Source of the DNA: Triglochin maritima
Lineage: Eukaryota; Streptophyta; Magnoliopsida; Alismatales; Juncaginaceae
NCBI GenBank assembly: GCA_963682175.1
Contig: OY821772.1
Coordinates: forward strand, 12,392,743-12,456,742
Reading direction: 5' to 3'
Length of the DNA: 64,000 nucleotides
A program made the position numbers and the translations under genes. The notes beneath the pieces were generated by a model. That model was not told where the DNA came from. It ran no database searches and saw nothing but the letters and a program-made list of their open reading frames with translations. Each line of letters begins with the position of its first letter. Within the stretch, counting starts at the first letter, position 1. Shown piece after piece: positions 1-10,516 of the stretch.

Positions 1-1000
1 AATCCCTCCTCTCCACCTCTTCTTCCTCCTTCCCCCATTAGAGTAGGTTTTAGTTTCCTGCTTTAGTAGTGCAATAAAGGGGTTGAAGATGAGCAAACTT
101 TGTATTTTTATTTCCTAATCTACTTTAGTTCTTGTTCTTTATGTTGTTGTTTTCCATTTTATGCAATTTCATTTGTGTTTGATGTTTGTTTAATCTAGTC
201 TTCTACATTTCTTTTATGGGTTTATGTTCTTTTCATGCTTTGTTTAGTGTAGAGATGGAGTAGAGAGTAGTCCATCCCCATGGGGGTGGGGGTGGAGAAG
301 AAGGTGATTTGATCATGTGATGGATTAGTATGTGTGTTAATCTTAATCCTTTGAGCCTTACATGATTTCCATAACCATCTAATGTGATTTCACTCTTATC
401 TTTGATGTGCTAATGCTCTTCAATGAAGCTTAGCACATGCTTAGATTAGTGAGCCTATTTTATGGGGAATGACGAGGTTAGGATAATGATGGAGTGGAAG
501 AGGGAAACAAGACATGTGCATGCATGTGCTCATGTTGGCTTTATCTAAATTAATGTCTTGTATGTTTTAATGATTGTGATAACTCTTATTTCATGTGAAG
601 ACAGTTGGATTTGAGTCATTTTGCATATGAACATATTAGCTTCATTTCAATTATTGTCTTGTATGTTTTAATGATAATGTTTTATCTTATTTGATGTGGA
701 GGCAAAGTTGGAATTGAATTTTATGGATTTCATGTATGACATGTTTTGATGAGCACAAATAAACACACACACTACACACACTTTCATTCTGCATTCTTTC
801 TCTACCCCCGAGGGGTTTAGTTTTATTGCTTATTTTCTGATTTCTTTTGCATTGTAGTGTAGTTTCGATCACATCTCTCTTTTCTTCTCCCCCACTCGAG
901 TATCGTGAATCCGACTCACACGCGCTCCCTGTGGACCGACCCATATTTGCCACCGCTTCATCGCGATCGTGCACTTGCAGTATTTTAATTGATTCAATCA
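1..1000 (+). repeat. LTR (right part) of an Athila-like Ty3/gypsy family
   Basis: This stretch matches, in the same order and orientation, the LTRs at 47,094, 51,284 and 61,075. Shared landmarks are the C/T-rich start, the short block with a run of G around 280-295, and the tail at 925-1000, which ends in the same ten bases (gattcaatca) as the LTR ending at 52,796. The left part lies outside the window. A roughly 100-bp segment is duplicated inside it (about 546-645 and 647-745). No primer-binding site follows position 1000, so the LTR/internal junction is disrupted. Short ORFs here are chance. Confidence 0.7.
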
Positions 1001-1333
1001 TAGTACGAGTAGATTTTGCAAAATTTATAACAAAATAAAGATAACTAGTAAGTTATAGGTAGTTCAGAGTTGGTTCCACGAAATTTCAAATTAAATAATA
1101 ATATAATTAACAATGTTAGTTAAGGTGCTAACGGAAAGTTAACGGGGGTGACATGAATTTTGTGTGGGACAACAAGTACAACCAACATTTGAGTGGATGT
1201 GTGTCCATTAATTGACAAATTGTTAGCAGGACGAGCAATTTTGGCAGCATTTTGCTTATTTGATAAGTATATTAGGGTAACCAATGGGCGAGTAGAAGCA
1301 AATTAGTGGATGGACAAGGGACTTATGCACTTA
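1001..1333. other. Unassigned sequence between LTR end and CACTA-like terminus
   Basis: I see no gene, tandem repeat or recognisable element end. It sits where the primer-binding site and leader should follow the LTR, so it belongs to inserted DNA or a rearranged junction. Confidence 0.4.
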
Positions 1334-1640
1334 CACTAGTGCAGAATAGTGAAAAATCATCGCCAAATACACGACAGTCGCCCATATAGCCGACGTCCAT
1401 AGGTATAGACGTCGACTATTAATAGAGTCGACGTCTATAGGGTCCTCTAGAGGTTGGTTGTTTGAATAACCTTTTACCCGACGTCTATTAGGCAACGTTT
1501 ATTCCCCACAACATATAGACGTCGAAGTATAGACATCAGTCATAGCTTACAACCGACGTCTATGCCCCATGCATATAGACGTCGAGGTAGAGACGTCAGG
1601 TGTAAGCTATGACTGACGTCTATGTGGCTTATATGAAACA
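1334..1640 (+). mobile_element. CACTA-like (En/Spm) terminus with subterminal repeats
   Basis: The segment opens with CACTAGTGCAGAA, the terminal type of plant CACTA transposons, preceded by TTA, which could be the 3-bp duplication. Within 300 bp the octamer AGACGTCG or its complement recurs many times in both orientations (for example near 1,386, 1,404, 1,427, 1,516, 1,554 and 1,577), as expected of subterminal transposase-binding repeats. Two arms at 1,538-1,551 and 1,601-1,614 are exact inverted copies. I did not find the opposite terminus, so the element is truncated or its far end has diverged. No transposase is visible. Confidence 0.5.
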
Positions 1641-2929
1641 ACAACCGTTTCATTTTATCTTTTATTCGACAAAACCCTAGTGACCAAACCGCAGCGACCT
1701 CCTCCTCCCATAGCCACTCCCCCGTCTACCTCACCCTCTCCCGCAGCCACAACCACTCCTCCCATCCTCCCTCGTCTCATCTCTCAATCTCCGCCGCCAT
1801 TGCCACGAGCACCGTTCTCTCGCATGCCGCCTCCACGACACTTCTTCTTCTTCTTGGATGGTTGTTTCCCCCTTGAATTAGTAATTTGATTTGGTAACAC
1901 TACTTTGATTTCACTTCCTTTTGTGTTTGGATTGAGATTTTGGGTAGATTAGAGGTATTTGGTTGTGGGGTTTGTGAATAAATTAATGGTTTATGAATAA
2001 ATTATAGGTGTGTTTTGATTTTACTTGATTATTGGGTTTTAACTTGATTATTGGGTTGTCATGTGGATTTGCAATTTTGGAGAGTTGGTTTTTTATTATG
2101 ATGCATCAGTTTGCAGTAATGTGAGTAGAAATGTCAATCCCAGATGATAGATTGAGTTTACAACAATTTGGACTCTAGTTTTGATTTCGAACATTTAGAC
2201 ATATAAATTTATGTCTTACTACTAAATCATGTCCATGTGTGGACTAAAACTTGATATTCAAAATTGCAATGTTAAGGTGTGATCGTTGCAAACTTAGGTA
2301 GAGGAAAAGTACAAATTATTTTGCAAAAGGGTGTGATCATGCTTGTATGATTTTGTTTTTTAACTTGCATAATATTCTTGTTTTCCTTCTCTTCGTTTTC
2401 CAACAAAACTTCCAATGCTACTTGACTTTCGAGGGACTGAGGATTTGATGTTTTGTGGACTTACGGTAACACCTTTTGGACATGCGCATGGATGGTGTCC
2501 GTACATTGTGTTCTTGTCTATCAAACTTGGTGCATGCATGCTAAGAATCAAATAAGAAAAAACCAAGGACTTGTTTATTGTACATGAAACTTGAATTTGG
2601 AACAGAAATTTTAAGAGAAGAAAGGACTTGTTTATTGTACATGAAACTTGAATTTGGAACAGAAATTTAAAGAGAAGAAACTCAAAAACAGCAATATAGA
2701 GAATAAATTATAACTTGGACACTTTTTAAAATTAGGATAGTATGAGATATGACATAAGACTAAATTTTTTGGACCATTCGCTACCATTATTAATTGATGT
2801 TTAAATATCTTTAGTTTAGTTAGTTCATACATTTATATATGTTTAGTTTAGTTAAATATTTATTTACGTTTATTTATGCTGAAAAAAACTTATTTTGTTT
2901 AGTTAAATGTTTAGTTTCTAATAACTCAC
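1641..2929. other. AT-rich region, probably interior of the CACTA-like insertion
   Basis: The segment 1,680-1,889 has a 69-codon ORF rich in proline and serine, which looks like C/T-rich 5' leader sequence rather than a protein. The rest holds no ORF with recognisable domains. The similarity to the Athila-like leader resumes at about 2,930, so this region is the remainder of an insertion. Confidence 0.4.
2565..2678. repeat. Tandem duplication, two 57-bp units
   Basis: Two nearly identical adjacent copies start at 2,565 and 2,622 (opening aaggacttgtttattg) and differ at about one position. The short minus-strand ORFs overlapping this place are a by-product. Confidence 0.9.
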
Positions 2930-3759
2930 TGACCCCCTTAAGCAACTTGATCTTTAATAACCTATAACAAAAGATTAGATAATATTTGTTAAGTCATTCA
3001 TCATATATGACTTTCCATTCATCGTATTTATTTTTACCATTTCTGTCGTAGATTGCTGGCGTAATGTATGTAATCTCTTTCACTCATCATTCATTAGAAA
3101 ACACACATTAGTTACTAGGATTGTATTGAAACAAGAGAGTGAGTGATTGTTTGGTGTGTTGTTTGTTAGATTAAGGTATGAAAAACACCTAGGGGCAATC
3201 ACCTATAGGAGATGAGGTGGGGCATTTCATCACCATTTTTTAACCCAAAAATCACATAATAAAAGTGCCTTAAATAAAATCAATTTAGACGTTGGCCCCA
3301 AGGATTTTCGGACGCATTAAGGAGAGGAAACCGTTTAAGACCGTTATGGCCTAAACGTCGTTGCCCATCTAGTCTCCCTGAGATTTTAGGAACCTCCGGG
3401 TTCTTGATTTCCCACAGGATAGTGGTCATCGGTAGGACCTTGAATTTAGGTGTCGTCTAGTGCTAAGGACCTATAGTGGACTTTAAGCTTGCTTTTTCCT
3501 TGATTGCTTAGTTAGGTTTATAATTCGGGTTGGATTTTGATTTTTTGGTCATTTTTTTAATTTGAAGTAAACAATAACAATTAAATTAACAAATACAAAT
3601 ACAATTTATTTTCCCTAAAGTAACTAATTTATTTATTAATAATTGTTGACTAAAGTTGAGAATCAATATAAATATATAATTTGTTACATATTAAAAACCC
3701 GGAAGGCTAGCTAAACCTAAGGAGTAATGAAAAAACCTAAGGGATATTAGGAACAATTA
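2930..3759 (+). other. Internal leader of an Athila-like element
   Basis: From about 2,930 to 3,530 the sequence aligns by eye with the leader that follows the LTR at 52,796 (53,100-53,760) and with 62,700-62,885. Shared landmarks are the aacttgat... start, gtcgtagattgctgg near 3,047, catttcatcaccattttt near 3,224 and the gtgtcgtctagt/ggacctatagtgga block near 3,450-3,480. It is untranslated sequence between the primer-binding site and gag. It ends at 3,759, where a minus-strand Sirevirus begins. Confidence 0.6.
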
Positions 3760-4204
3760 TGTAGGATCTACTAGCCCCTAAACTTAGTCTAGGGGGGGGG
3801 GGGGGGGGTGAATAGACTAATTAAGGTTTTTAATAGAACTATGCCAAATTAAAAGATAAGACAATAAATATTAAAGAGAGAGCAAACAAACCACTACTCC
3901 GGATGTATAGAGGTTTGGATCCAACCACCGGATCCTAGTCCTCTCTTACGAATTGCTCTTACTCGAGCAACTTCGCTTCATCCACTAATCTGATCTCCGT
4001 TGCGGGCCGAGATCACACCTTTACACCACAAGCTTTGCGAACACCCTCGCCTAGCTTGGACCACCTTGTCACAATCCGAGAAGACCTTCACTCCGGAAGC
4101 TTTGTACAACTCTTGAAGACTAATACTTCAGCAACTAATCTTGAGCACTTGAAATGAATGATGCAATCTATTGATGGTGATTTCAAGTGAGAAGATGTAA
4201 GCAC
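3760..4204 (-). repeat. Truncated Sirevirus LTR (end part)
   Basis: On the minus strand this is the last 445 bp of an LTR like that at 5,327-7,103, ending in TACA at 3,760. It carries a run of 17 G at 3,792-3,808 where sister copies have 5 or 6. At 4,204/4,205 the LTR sequence stops abruptly and gag sequence begins, which marks a deletion of the rest of the LTR, pol and part of gag. The LTR hairpin region is present at 4,029-4,083 in a partly mismatched form. Confidence 0.8.
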
Positions 4205-5274
4205 GATGAACTTGAGTCATCCCAAGTAGCTTTGAGGGCCTTTTTCCCATCCTTTTCGCGACGATCCCTTCTCTTGTAATCGTCACGTCTTTTAGGTCTC
4301 TCTTCCTTTTCTTTTCGGGATGGCCTTTCATCTCTATCTCTTCTTGGTCTCTCACCCCTTTCTCTTCTAGGAGGATATTTCCTTTCTTCTCTTCGTTCAC
4401 GATCCCTTGGCCTAAGCAATGGGCAATCCTTCTTCATGTGGCCGGTTTTGTTACACTCATAGCAAATGAATGTCCGAGAGGAATCTCCTCTTCCTTTTGC
4501 AAATTTTCTCTTGGAGAGTAACTTCTTGAAGCTGCGGGTTAGGAAAGCAACATCTTCATCGGTGTCCTCGTCTTCGATTGCGTCCGAATCCGAGGTTGCT
4601 TTTAAAGTAATTTGTTTTTCTTTCCGTTTATATCCTTCCCATTCCTTCTCCTTCTCTCTTCTTTCTTCACTTTGTATCTCATACGCCATGAGGCTTCCAA
4701 TGAGATCCTCCATCTTCAACTTTGAGAGATCTTTGGCTTCTTCAATAGCCGTAGTCTTTTTCTCCCAATCCAAAGTCAAGGACCTAAGAAACTTTCGTAC
4801 CCTCTCACTTTCAACCACAACCTTACCAAGGTTCTTCAAAGAGTTAGTAATAAGAGTAAAGCGAGTATGCATCTCGCTAATGGATTCATTTGGTTTCATA
4901 GCAAACATTTCATACTTTTGCATAAATGAATCTATTCTAGTTTCCTTAACGGATGATCGACCTTCAAAGTGACTTTCTAACATATGCCAAGCTTCAAATG
5001 CGGAATCACATGCATTAATTCTACTGCATTGTTCTTCGGTCAAACCACACATAATTATGTTCATGAGTTTAGCATTCTTTTGAATCATGGCTAATTCATC
5101 ATCATCCATATGTTCTAATGGTTTGTTTTGTGTATATGGTATTTGAAAGAACACCCATAATTTAACATCACAAGATTGTATGAATGTGGTCATACGTTTC
5201 TTCCAATATGCATAGTTTTTTCCATCAAACAAAGGAGGTCTTCCGGTGTGAAATCCCTCTCTTTGTTGGGTCAT
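4205..5274 (-). pseudogene. gag: Sirevirus gag, 3'-truncated (unit A)
   Basis: The protein is the nucleocapsid/coat polyprotein of a Ty1/copia element. It opens with an ATG at 5,274; a longer reading would need a TTG at 5,304. Near residue 20 comes the copia gag signature with YWKKRM, then the UBN2-like helical domain with alternating helices over about 230 residues, then an intact CCHC zinc knuckle (CYECNKTGHMKKDC), then an R/K/E-rich tail. It is almost identical at the nucleotide level to the gag at 12,773-14,542, which points to duplication by recombination. It is cut at 4,205 where LTR sequence replaces the remainder, so it cannot encode protease or later domains. Long plus-strand ORFs opposite it are antisense shadows. 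Confidence 0.85.
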
Positions 5275-5309
5275 TGCTACAAATGCGAATTTGTCTAAAT
5301 GCAATTAAC

Positions 5310-5326
5310 AAGGTTCTGATACCAAA
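5310..5326 (-). promoter_or_regulatory. Primer-binding site (initiator tRNA-Met type)
   Basis: On the minus strand the LTR end TACA is followed by TTTGGTATCAGAACCTTG. Its core is the plant copia primer-binding site complementary to the 3' end of initiator tRNA-Met, with A for G at one position compared with the usual TATCAGAGC. Confidence 0.85.
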
Positions 5327-7103
5327 TGTAGGATCTACTAGCCCCTAAACATAGTCTAAAGGGGGGTGAATATACTAATTAAGGTTTTTAATAGAACTAT
5401 GCCAAATTAAAAGATAAGACAATAAATATTAAAGAGAGAACAAACAAACCACTACTCCGGATGTATAGAGGTTTGGATCCAACCACCGGATCCTAGTCCT
5501 CTCTTACGAATTGCTCTTACTCGAGCAACTTCGCTTCATCAACTAATCTGATATCCGTTGCGGGCCGAGATCACGCCTTTACACCACAAGCTTTGCGAAC
5601 ACCCTCGCCTAGCTTGGACTACCTTCTCACAATCCGAGAAGAGCTTTACTCCGGAAGCTTTGTACAACTCTTGAAGACTAATACTTCAACAACTAATCTT
5701 GAGCACTTGAAATGAATGATGCAATCTATTGATGGTGATTTCAAGTGAGAAGATGTAGGCACAAGGGTTTAGAGCAAATTGATAGTAGTAATGAGATTTT
5801 GAGCTTGGAGAAAGATTGGTGCCCTTGTATGAGTGTTCTCAGCTCTATTTATAAGCTCTAAACTAGTTCTAGCCATTGGGATTGAAATGGTGAAGAGGTG
5901 TAAGAAAACACAATTCAGAAAGTGACTGGACACATTTCTGGCGACGAACGGTCGACCGGATCGTGTACCACGGTCGACCGGAATTAAGCAGTGCTCGGTT
6001 CGGTCGAGCGAAGACGTTAACGGTCGATCCAATTTGGCTAGAACTTATGTGATCGGTCAAACGGTTTGGAATACCAGTTCGACCGAAAAAGGACAGTAGG
6101 ACTGGATCTGGAAAAGACATAAGTATCGGTCGACCATAAGAAGAGTTTCAGTCGACCGGTTGACATGTTGGATTTTAGACACGATAACAAGTGTAATCGG
6201 TCGGACCAAGTGAGTTGATAGGCCGACCGAAAATGCCCAGTAAGAATGGAACTGGGAAGAGTTAAGACGCGGTCGTCCGTTAAGGAGAATTCGGTCGACC
6301 GGAAGACCAAATGAAAAATAAGGTTAGTTGGGAAAATATGTATACGACCGTTGGAGTATACGACAAGTATAACGGTCATATTTAATACAAATACGGAAAT
6401 ATAATCGGTCGAACAGATACGAAGTTTCGGTCGACTAAAGGTCTCACTAACGGGACACGTGGCGACAATTGATAGGTTTAAGGATTTGTATAGCGTAAAC
6501 TAATTTCTATCACTCAACAAGGTGAGATGGTCGAACAAAACAATTGTTTCGGTCGACCGATTTCCAACAGTCAAACAAGATTGAGGAGACGGTCAAACAG
6601 AATGTATATTACGGTCGACCGATTTCAGACAGGTAAACAAGATAGAATGCACGGTCGAACGGGAAATGAATATGGGTCGGCCGTGTTGGACAGATTACGT
6701 TTCCTGGGAAGGTCTGTTGAAATTTGGTCGAACCAAATGGTTCTACCGGTCGACCGTTTTAGTGCAGATTTCCTGTTCTACGATTCTAATGAGTTTAGAT
6801 GATTTCCTATTGAAGTCTAGGATTGTTGGAATATAGTGTGAGACTTGTATAGGTATTCTAAGTGATGTGTAATGCAATGAATCAAAGATTTCAAGTGCCA
6901 AATTACATTTGTGGCCTAAATACATGGAACTTAAACCTAACTACGCTTCAATCTTCATCTTTAATTCAACCCAAAACTTGATTCCTGAAACGTTAGATAA
7001 TATATGTATATGCAAGAAATGATCTTTTAATTGATACATGTTTTTATTGATATGTTGATTAATTATCAAAACGGATTAACGATTATTAGCCAAAAAACCA
7101 ACA
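5327..7103 (-). repeat. Shared Sirevirus LTR (3' LTR of unit B, 5' LTR of unit A)
   Basis: The LTR is 1,777 bp and begins TGTTGG and ends TACA on the minus strand. It is flanked on the right by a polypurine tract (7,104-7,117) and on the left by a primer-binding site (5,310-5,326), so one LTR serves two adjoining internal regions. It contains exact CGGTCGACCG palindromes (for example 5,949, 5,971, 6,292, 6,550, 6,613 and 6,748) and many near copies, the repeated-motif box with CGG...CCG core known from Sirevirus LTRs. A TATA box (TATAAATAG on the minus strand) lies at 5,845-5,853, downstream of the motifs. Two hairpins follow at 5,623-5,641 and 5,587-5,616. ORFs inside it are not genes. Confidence 0.9.
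5587..5641 (-). other. Pair of leader hairpins in the Sirevirus LTR
   Basis: Reading the minus strand, the first hairpin is CTTCTC, loop GGATTGT, GAGAAG (5,623-5,641). The second has an outer stem CAAGCT/AGCTTG and an inner stem GCGA/TCGC around loop GGGTGT (5,587-5,616). Both lie about 200-260 bases downstream of the TATA box. The same two structures occur in the LTRs at 20,577-20,631, 24,549-24,603 and 59,834-59,898 with partly different stem sequences. Confidence 0.6.
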
Positions 7104-7245
7104 ATCTCCCCCTTTTTGATGATGACAACTTATCAATCTAAATGCATGTTTAAATTTAATTTTTATCATTACAGTCAATATCTAAAGCTCCCCCTATTTT
7201 ATAGCTCCCCCTATCTATAAGCATGTATTTATTTCTCCCCCTATG
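7104..7245 (-). promoter_or_regulatory. Polypurine tract cluster before the 3' LTR (unit B)
   Basis: On the minus strand four copies of AGGGGGAG-type purine tracts occur at about 7,233-7,242, 7,204-7,212, 7,188-7,197 and, next to the LTR, 7,104-7,117. Multiple tracts upstream of the 3' LTR are typical of Sireviruses. The terminal tract primes plus-strand DNA synthesis. Confidence 0.85.
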
Positions 7246-7526
7246 GCATAATCAAAAAGTCTCATGAGATAATATGATAAGCGATTTAAGCATAGTCATG
7301 AGATATGGTAACAGAAGCGAAGATATTAAGCCAAGAAAATGAGAGACAACAATAAACCATGCATTCAACTTAGAATCCAAAACAAACATCAAGGGCAACG
7401 TCGAAAGCAAATAGTACAATAGGTTCAAAGAAAAATACAACAATAAGCAAAAGTTTGAAACAACAACATCATAAACCGAAGTACAACGAAAAAACGATAC
7501 ACATGCTCCACAAAACCAACACCGAA
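7246..7526. other. Sirevirus 3' untranslated region
   Basis: This AT-rich sequence lies between the downstream ORF stop and the purine-tract cluster. I see no coding signal or other structure. Confidence 0.5.
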
Positions 7527-8793
7527 TCACCCAAGCCTCTGATCACGCAGCAGTGAGGAGAGAGAGTCAAGAGAAGCTTCAATCCGACCGAGCTGAGCAG
7601 ATGTGGAGGCCTCAAGCGCATCTAAACGAGCATTAGAGGACACCTCAAGCGCATCAAATCGAGCAGAAGTGGAGGCCTCGAAAGAATGAACCTGATCCGA
7701 TAGTTGCTGAAATCGATATTGATCAATGGAAGAGGAAGATGACCACTGCCCTTGAGCCCATGCAGTAGAGTCTCCCTGACCCCACCAGGAGCTAGAATCA
7801 TGAGGGACATGACGAGGCATCCACCTTGGATCTTCGGACACCTCTTCTTCTTGTTCTTCTTCGGAATTATCGTCTGATTCCTCAGCAGAGGAATGAGGTG
7901 GAGAAGAAGGAGGAATGGACTTCATCTTTGAGAGAGTAGTCTTACAAATGGGAAATTTGTAAACCAAAGAAAGATATTGCTTCACATCGATTTGCCAATA
8001 TTCAAACACCGCAGTGAGCCACATCGGATAGGGAAGGTAGGAGCCACTACGATGAGTCATATGCAAAATCATAAAAGTTGACCAATCCACCAAGATTCCT
8101 TTGTAGATACATTAAATGCACATGAGTGCCATGTTAGAGATCTCATTTTGATGACCAAATTTCGGAAGAAGGTTGTATGAAACGATTTGGGCAAGAATTC
8201 GAGGAACGGGATGTAATAGTGAGGCATTGTGTTTGTAACGACCGTTCACTAAAGGTGGTGGAATAGCATACAAGTCAGTGACAATTTTTGCAAGTTCGGT
8301 GTTTGGAAGAGCACCGAGAGGATACTCAAGATAAATGTGGGTGCCCTAGAATCTAAATGAAGAGCGTCGGCCAATAGGGCGGGGGTAACACTAAATTCTT
8401 TGCCATTGATCATGGTGGTTAGAAAGTGATGATTTGGGACTTTACGAAGATTGCAATAGAATTGCTGAACTAGGAATGGATAATATGGTTTAGGTGCAAT
8501 TTTTGTGAGTAAAAAGTTAGTCTATTTGCATCTAATAGAGATTTTAACGAAAATGAAGCGAAGTCCGCTACCTCAACCTTGCGACAAGGGATGACATTGG
8601 CAACAGAGAAGTTTTCGTCCCAAGCTTTTTGAGCGACATCGTCAATGGGGAAGAAGTGAAGCAAATGTGGTACCGGAGAAGCCGGAGCACGAGAAGAGGA
8701 GGGTTGTGCATCTTGTTTCTTCTTTGAGCGACGCTCGGTAACCCCCTCATGAGTGGGTCATTTCTTGGAGATATATATCTTCAAGCGAACCAT
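7527..8793 (-). pseudogene. Extra ORF downstream of pol, env position
   Basis: This ORF lies where some Sireviruses carry a third, env-like gene. Reading from an ATG at 8,793, translation gives a basic start, then a segment with FYCNLRKV (near 8,430) followed by a short hydrophobic block and a TPALLADAL segment. These resemble the domain often annotated as a putative plant transposon protein (FYxNLR signature). The C-terminal 188 codons (8,093-7,527) are open, with a Ser/Glu-rich acidic linker, a Trp/Gln-rich patch and a final coiled-coil of near-repeated 14-residue units (ASTSARFDALE type). In-frame stops and small shifts occur near 8,755 and 8,100-8,350, so the copy is broken. I see no convincing signal peptide or transmembrane span, so the env label is positional only. 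Its function is unknown. Confidence 0.55.
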
Positions 8794-8930
8794 TGGGGAT
8801 GAGGAGGGTGGAGAAGGAAGAAGGTTGACGGAGGGAGTCGAAAGATGGACGAAAAAACCCAGAGGAGGACGACTGGAGAGTGCTGGCGGTCGACCGGAAG
8901 AGGAGGGATGGCACCTAGGGTTTGAAGAGT
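8794..8930 (-). promoter_or_regulatory. Candidate internal promoter of the downstream ORF
   Basis: On the minus strand the palindrome array is followed by AAACCCTA (telo-box, plus positions about 8,917-8,925) and then by a long pyrimidine-rich leader directly before the ATG at 8,793. This arrangement of upstream palindromes, telo-box and Y-patch resembles a plant core promoter. No clear TATA box is seen between the array and the ATG. This is inferred from sequence pattern only. Confidence 0.3.
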
Positions 8931-9600
8931 GGAAGGGGAAGAATGAAGAGGGAAGCCTCGTAAAAGCCCTATTATGTGCTGAAACGACACGAACGGTCGA
9001 CCGTTCGCATGCCCCGGTCGACCGATGGGAAATTGTTTTTTAAAACCCACGACCACACAGCCACTGGTCAAAATCGGTCAGAAGAGAATTACTAAACGAT
9101 CGACCGCGAGCAAAAAATGGAAGACCAGGGCACCTACTGGCGCATTTCGGTCGGACGGAAAATAAATAAACGGTCGACCGAAGGAAGAGTTTCACAAAAA
9201 CGTGGAAGTACTGTCGCGTTTCGGTCGGACGAAAAAGAGACCACCGGTCGACCGAAAGAGGGAGTGAAACAAGGAAAGCTGTTGGGTGATTTTCGGTTGG
9301 ACAAAAACACACACACGATCGACCGAAATAACTCTACGGTCTTCCGTAACTCAAAAATGGTTCGACCGGACACTTAAGTGAACTTAAGTCAGATTGACCA
9401 AACGAGAAACGATCGAACTAAGTAGAAAAAGTGGTCGACCGAAACACATCAGGGAAAACCAAAGTCAACAAGTCAAGCGACCGGTCGACCTAGCACAATA
9501 ATCTGGTCGACCGAAGGAGATTTTTTTTTAAACTGCTTGGAGAAATAGTAATCCGGTCGAACGAAACTTCATTTCGGTTCGACCGAATAATGTCTGAAAA
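8880..9600 (-). repeat. Internal array of CGGTCGACCG-type palindromes
   Basis: Exact or one-off copies of the palindrome occur throughout, with exact ones for example near 8,887, 8,994, 9,015, 9,172 and 9,245. They are embedded in an imperfect direct repeat of about 70-76 bp (units near 9,134, 9,210 and 9,280). The same motif type fills the LTRs of these elements, but this array is inside the element, between the end of pol (9,761) and the start of the downstream ORF (8,793). ORFs on both strands here are low-complexity artefacts. Confidence 0.8.
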
Positions 9601-9760
9601 TGCACAATTTTGAAAAACACCCAATAAATCCACAAACACTTGGAAAAAAAACCTAAACCAAGTATCATAATTCGACAAAGACACATCAAATTTCCAAGTT
9701 ATACGTCATTTAAGTTGCACATGCCTAGATTTAGCCTTATATGAAAGAATTGATCAATGT

Positions 9761-10516
9761 TTAAAGGTTTTGTGAAGATATCCGCAAGTTGATCATTAGT
9801 GGGACAAATATAAGCTTAATGTCTTCTTTTGTTGCATGATCTCTAAGAAAATGATGTCTAAGCTCAATGTGTTTAGTTCGAGAATGCAATATGAGATTTT
9901 TCGAAAGATTTATTGCACTAGTATTGTCACAAAGTATAGGAGTCGTTTGAAACTCAAGTTTCAAGTCTTTCAGGGTTTGCCTCATCCACAAGACTTGTGC
10001 AGATGCACAACCGGCGGCAATGTATTCGGCCTCGGTTGTCGACAATGCAACACTATTTTGTTTCTTACTAAACCAAGAGACAAGCAATTTTCCCAAGAAT
10101 TGGCAAGTGCCACTAGTACGTTTACGATCTAAAATGCAACCGGCATAGTCGGCGTCACTATAGGCAACAAGATCAAAAACTCTAGTCTTGGGGTAAAACA
10201 AACCAAATTCTTGAGATCCTTTGAGGTAGCGAAAAATACGTTTTAAAGCATTGAAATGAGATTATTTTGGACAAGCTTGAAAACGATCCCATAAACACAC
10301 GGAAAACATAATATCTGGGTGACTAGCGGTAAGATAAAGCAAGGATCCGATCATACCTCGATATTTCTTGATGTCCACCTCCTTGCCATTTTCATCTTTG
10401 TCTAACTTAGTGCTAGTGCTCATGGGAGTGTTGTGTGGCTTGCTATCTTCAAGACCAAAGTGTTTTAAGAGTTCTCTTGTGTACTTTGCTTGGTGTATGA
10501 AGGTCCCATCTTTAGT
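9761..10516 (-). pseudogene. pol: Sirevirus RNase H and RT connection (unit B pol 3' end)
   Basis: The open segment 10,201-9,761 carries the copia RNase H fold: YSDADYAG with the first acidic residues, a STTEAEY block with the next, CDNTSAI, and the RTKHIE-HHF block at the end. The stretch 10,202-10,516 holds the conserved connection segment (GSLLYLTAS-like) in a shifted frame. This domain removes RNA from RNA/DNA hybrids during reverse transcription. The reading frame differs from that of the RT part upstream, so the polyprotein is broken here. The C-terminus after the HHF block has diverged and ends about 20 residues later. Confidence 0.85.

Noticed and set aside
4466..4972. Plus-strand 168-codon ORF, with a near copy at 13,734-14,240
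   Set aside because: It is the antisense of gag. Both copies exist because gag is duplicated, and the Ser/Leu-rich translation is typical of a shadow of an Arg/Glu-rich frame.
5940..6800. Regular short palindromes resembling a CRISPR array or restriction-site array
   Set aside because: Spacing and orientation vary, spacers are not unique inserts of constant length, and the array is a plant LTR regulatory region. The SalI-like core is incidental to the CGG...CCG motif.
9117..9377. 86-codon plus ORF and 79-90-codon minus ORFs rich in Arg-Pro-Thr
   Set aside because: They are generated by the CGGTCGACCG repeats; no domain, and competing frames on both strands.
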